Part shown: positions 7,968-10,499 of the stretch, one piece after another | How positions within the stretch are numbered: the stretch's first letter is position 1 | Layout: every line of letters starts with the position of its first letter | Source of the DNA: Prevotellaceae bacterium UBA1786 | GTDB lineage: Bacteria > Bacteroidota > Bacteroidia > Bacteroidales > Bacteroidaceae | Direction: 5' to 3' | NCBI GenBank assembly: GCA_002314525.1 | Contig: DCGE01000015.1 | Span: 2,899-13,397, forward strand | DNA: 10,499 bases | Notes under the pieces: generated by a model | Database searches by the model: none | Seen by the model: the letters and a program-made list of their open reading frames with translations, nothing else | What the model was told of the DNA's origin: nothing | Program-made: the position numbers and the translations under genes

Positions 7968-10499
<2,532 letters not shown>

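Overview
The window reads as chromosomal DNA from a member of the Bacteroidota, most likely a Bacteroidales organism of Prevotella/Bacteroides type. The grounds are moderate GC content, no clear Shine-Dalgarno sequences with A-rich leaders instead, one perfect TAnnTTTG promoter element, and the gene families present. These include tandem deoxynucleoside kinases, a Pif1-like helicase with a C-terminal winged-helix tail, a very large ABCG-type half transporter, and a secreted GH2 beta-galactosidase. The genus is an inference. All six genes lie on the + strand and essentially all the sequence is accounted for. I see no tRNA, rRNA, CRISPR array, insertion sequence or phage gene.

Left part (1-3134): a compact operon. 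The 3' end of one deoxynucleoside kinase gene is followed after 24 nt by a complete paralogue (334-954). That gene overlaps by 4 nt (ATGA) a 727-residue Pif1/RecD-like helicase (951-3134). Nucleotide salvage and a DNA-processing helicase are therefore probably co-translated. An AT-rich hairpin lies just past the helicase stop codon.

Middle part (3135-7951): a promoter with a perfect -7 box drives a 975-residue ABC transporter. It has a TerB-like N-terminal domain, an ABCG-type ATPase, a CxxC element, about six membrane spans and a roughly 210-residue extracytoplasmic loop. A lipoprotein of unknown function (6223-7035) follows, with an A-rich leader. One base after its stop begins a sugar-phosphate nucleotidyltransferase (7037-7951). 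A strong stem-loop at 7968-8003 closes this unit.

Right part (8035-10499): the first 821 codons of an exported GH2 beta-galactosidase that runs off the window. All expected active-site residues in the visible part are present. Its N-terminus carries an extra region of about 260 residues that looks like a ricin-type beta-trefoil, which is unusual for this enzyme. A 581-codon open frame on the opposite strand here is a shadow of this gene.

I do not see a clear new defence or mobile system. The least ordinary items are the beta-trefoil-like extension on the beta-galactosidase, the multi-domain ABC transporter, and the kinase-kinase-helicase operon.
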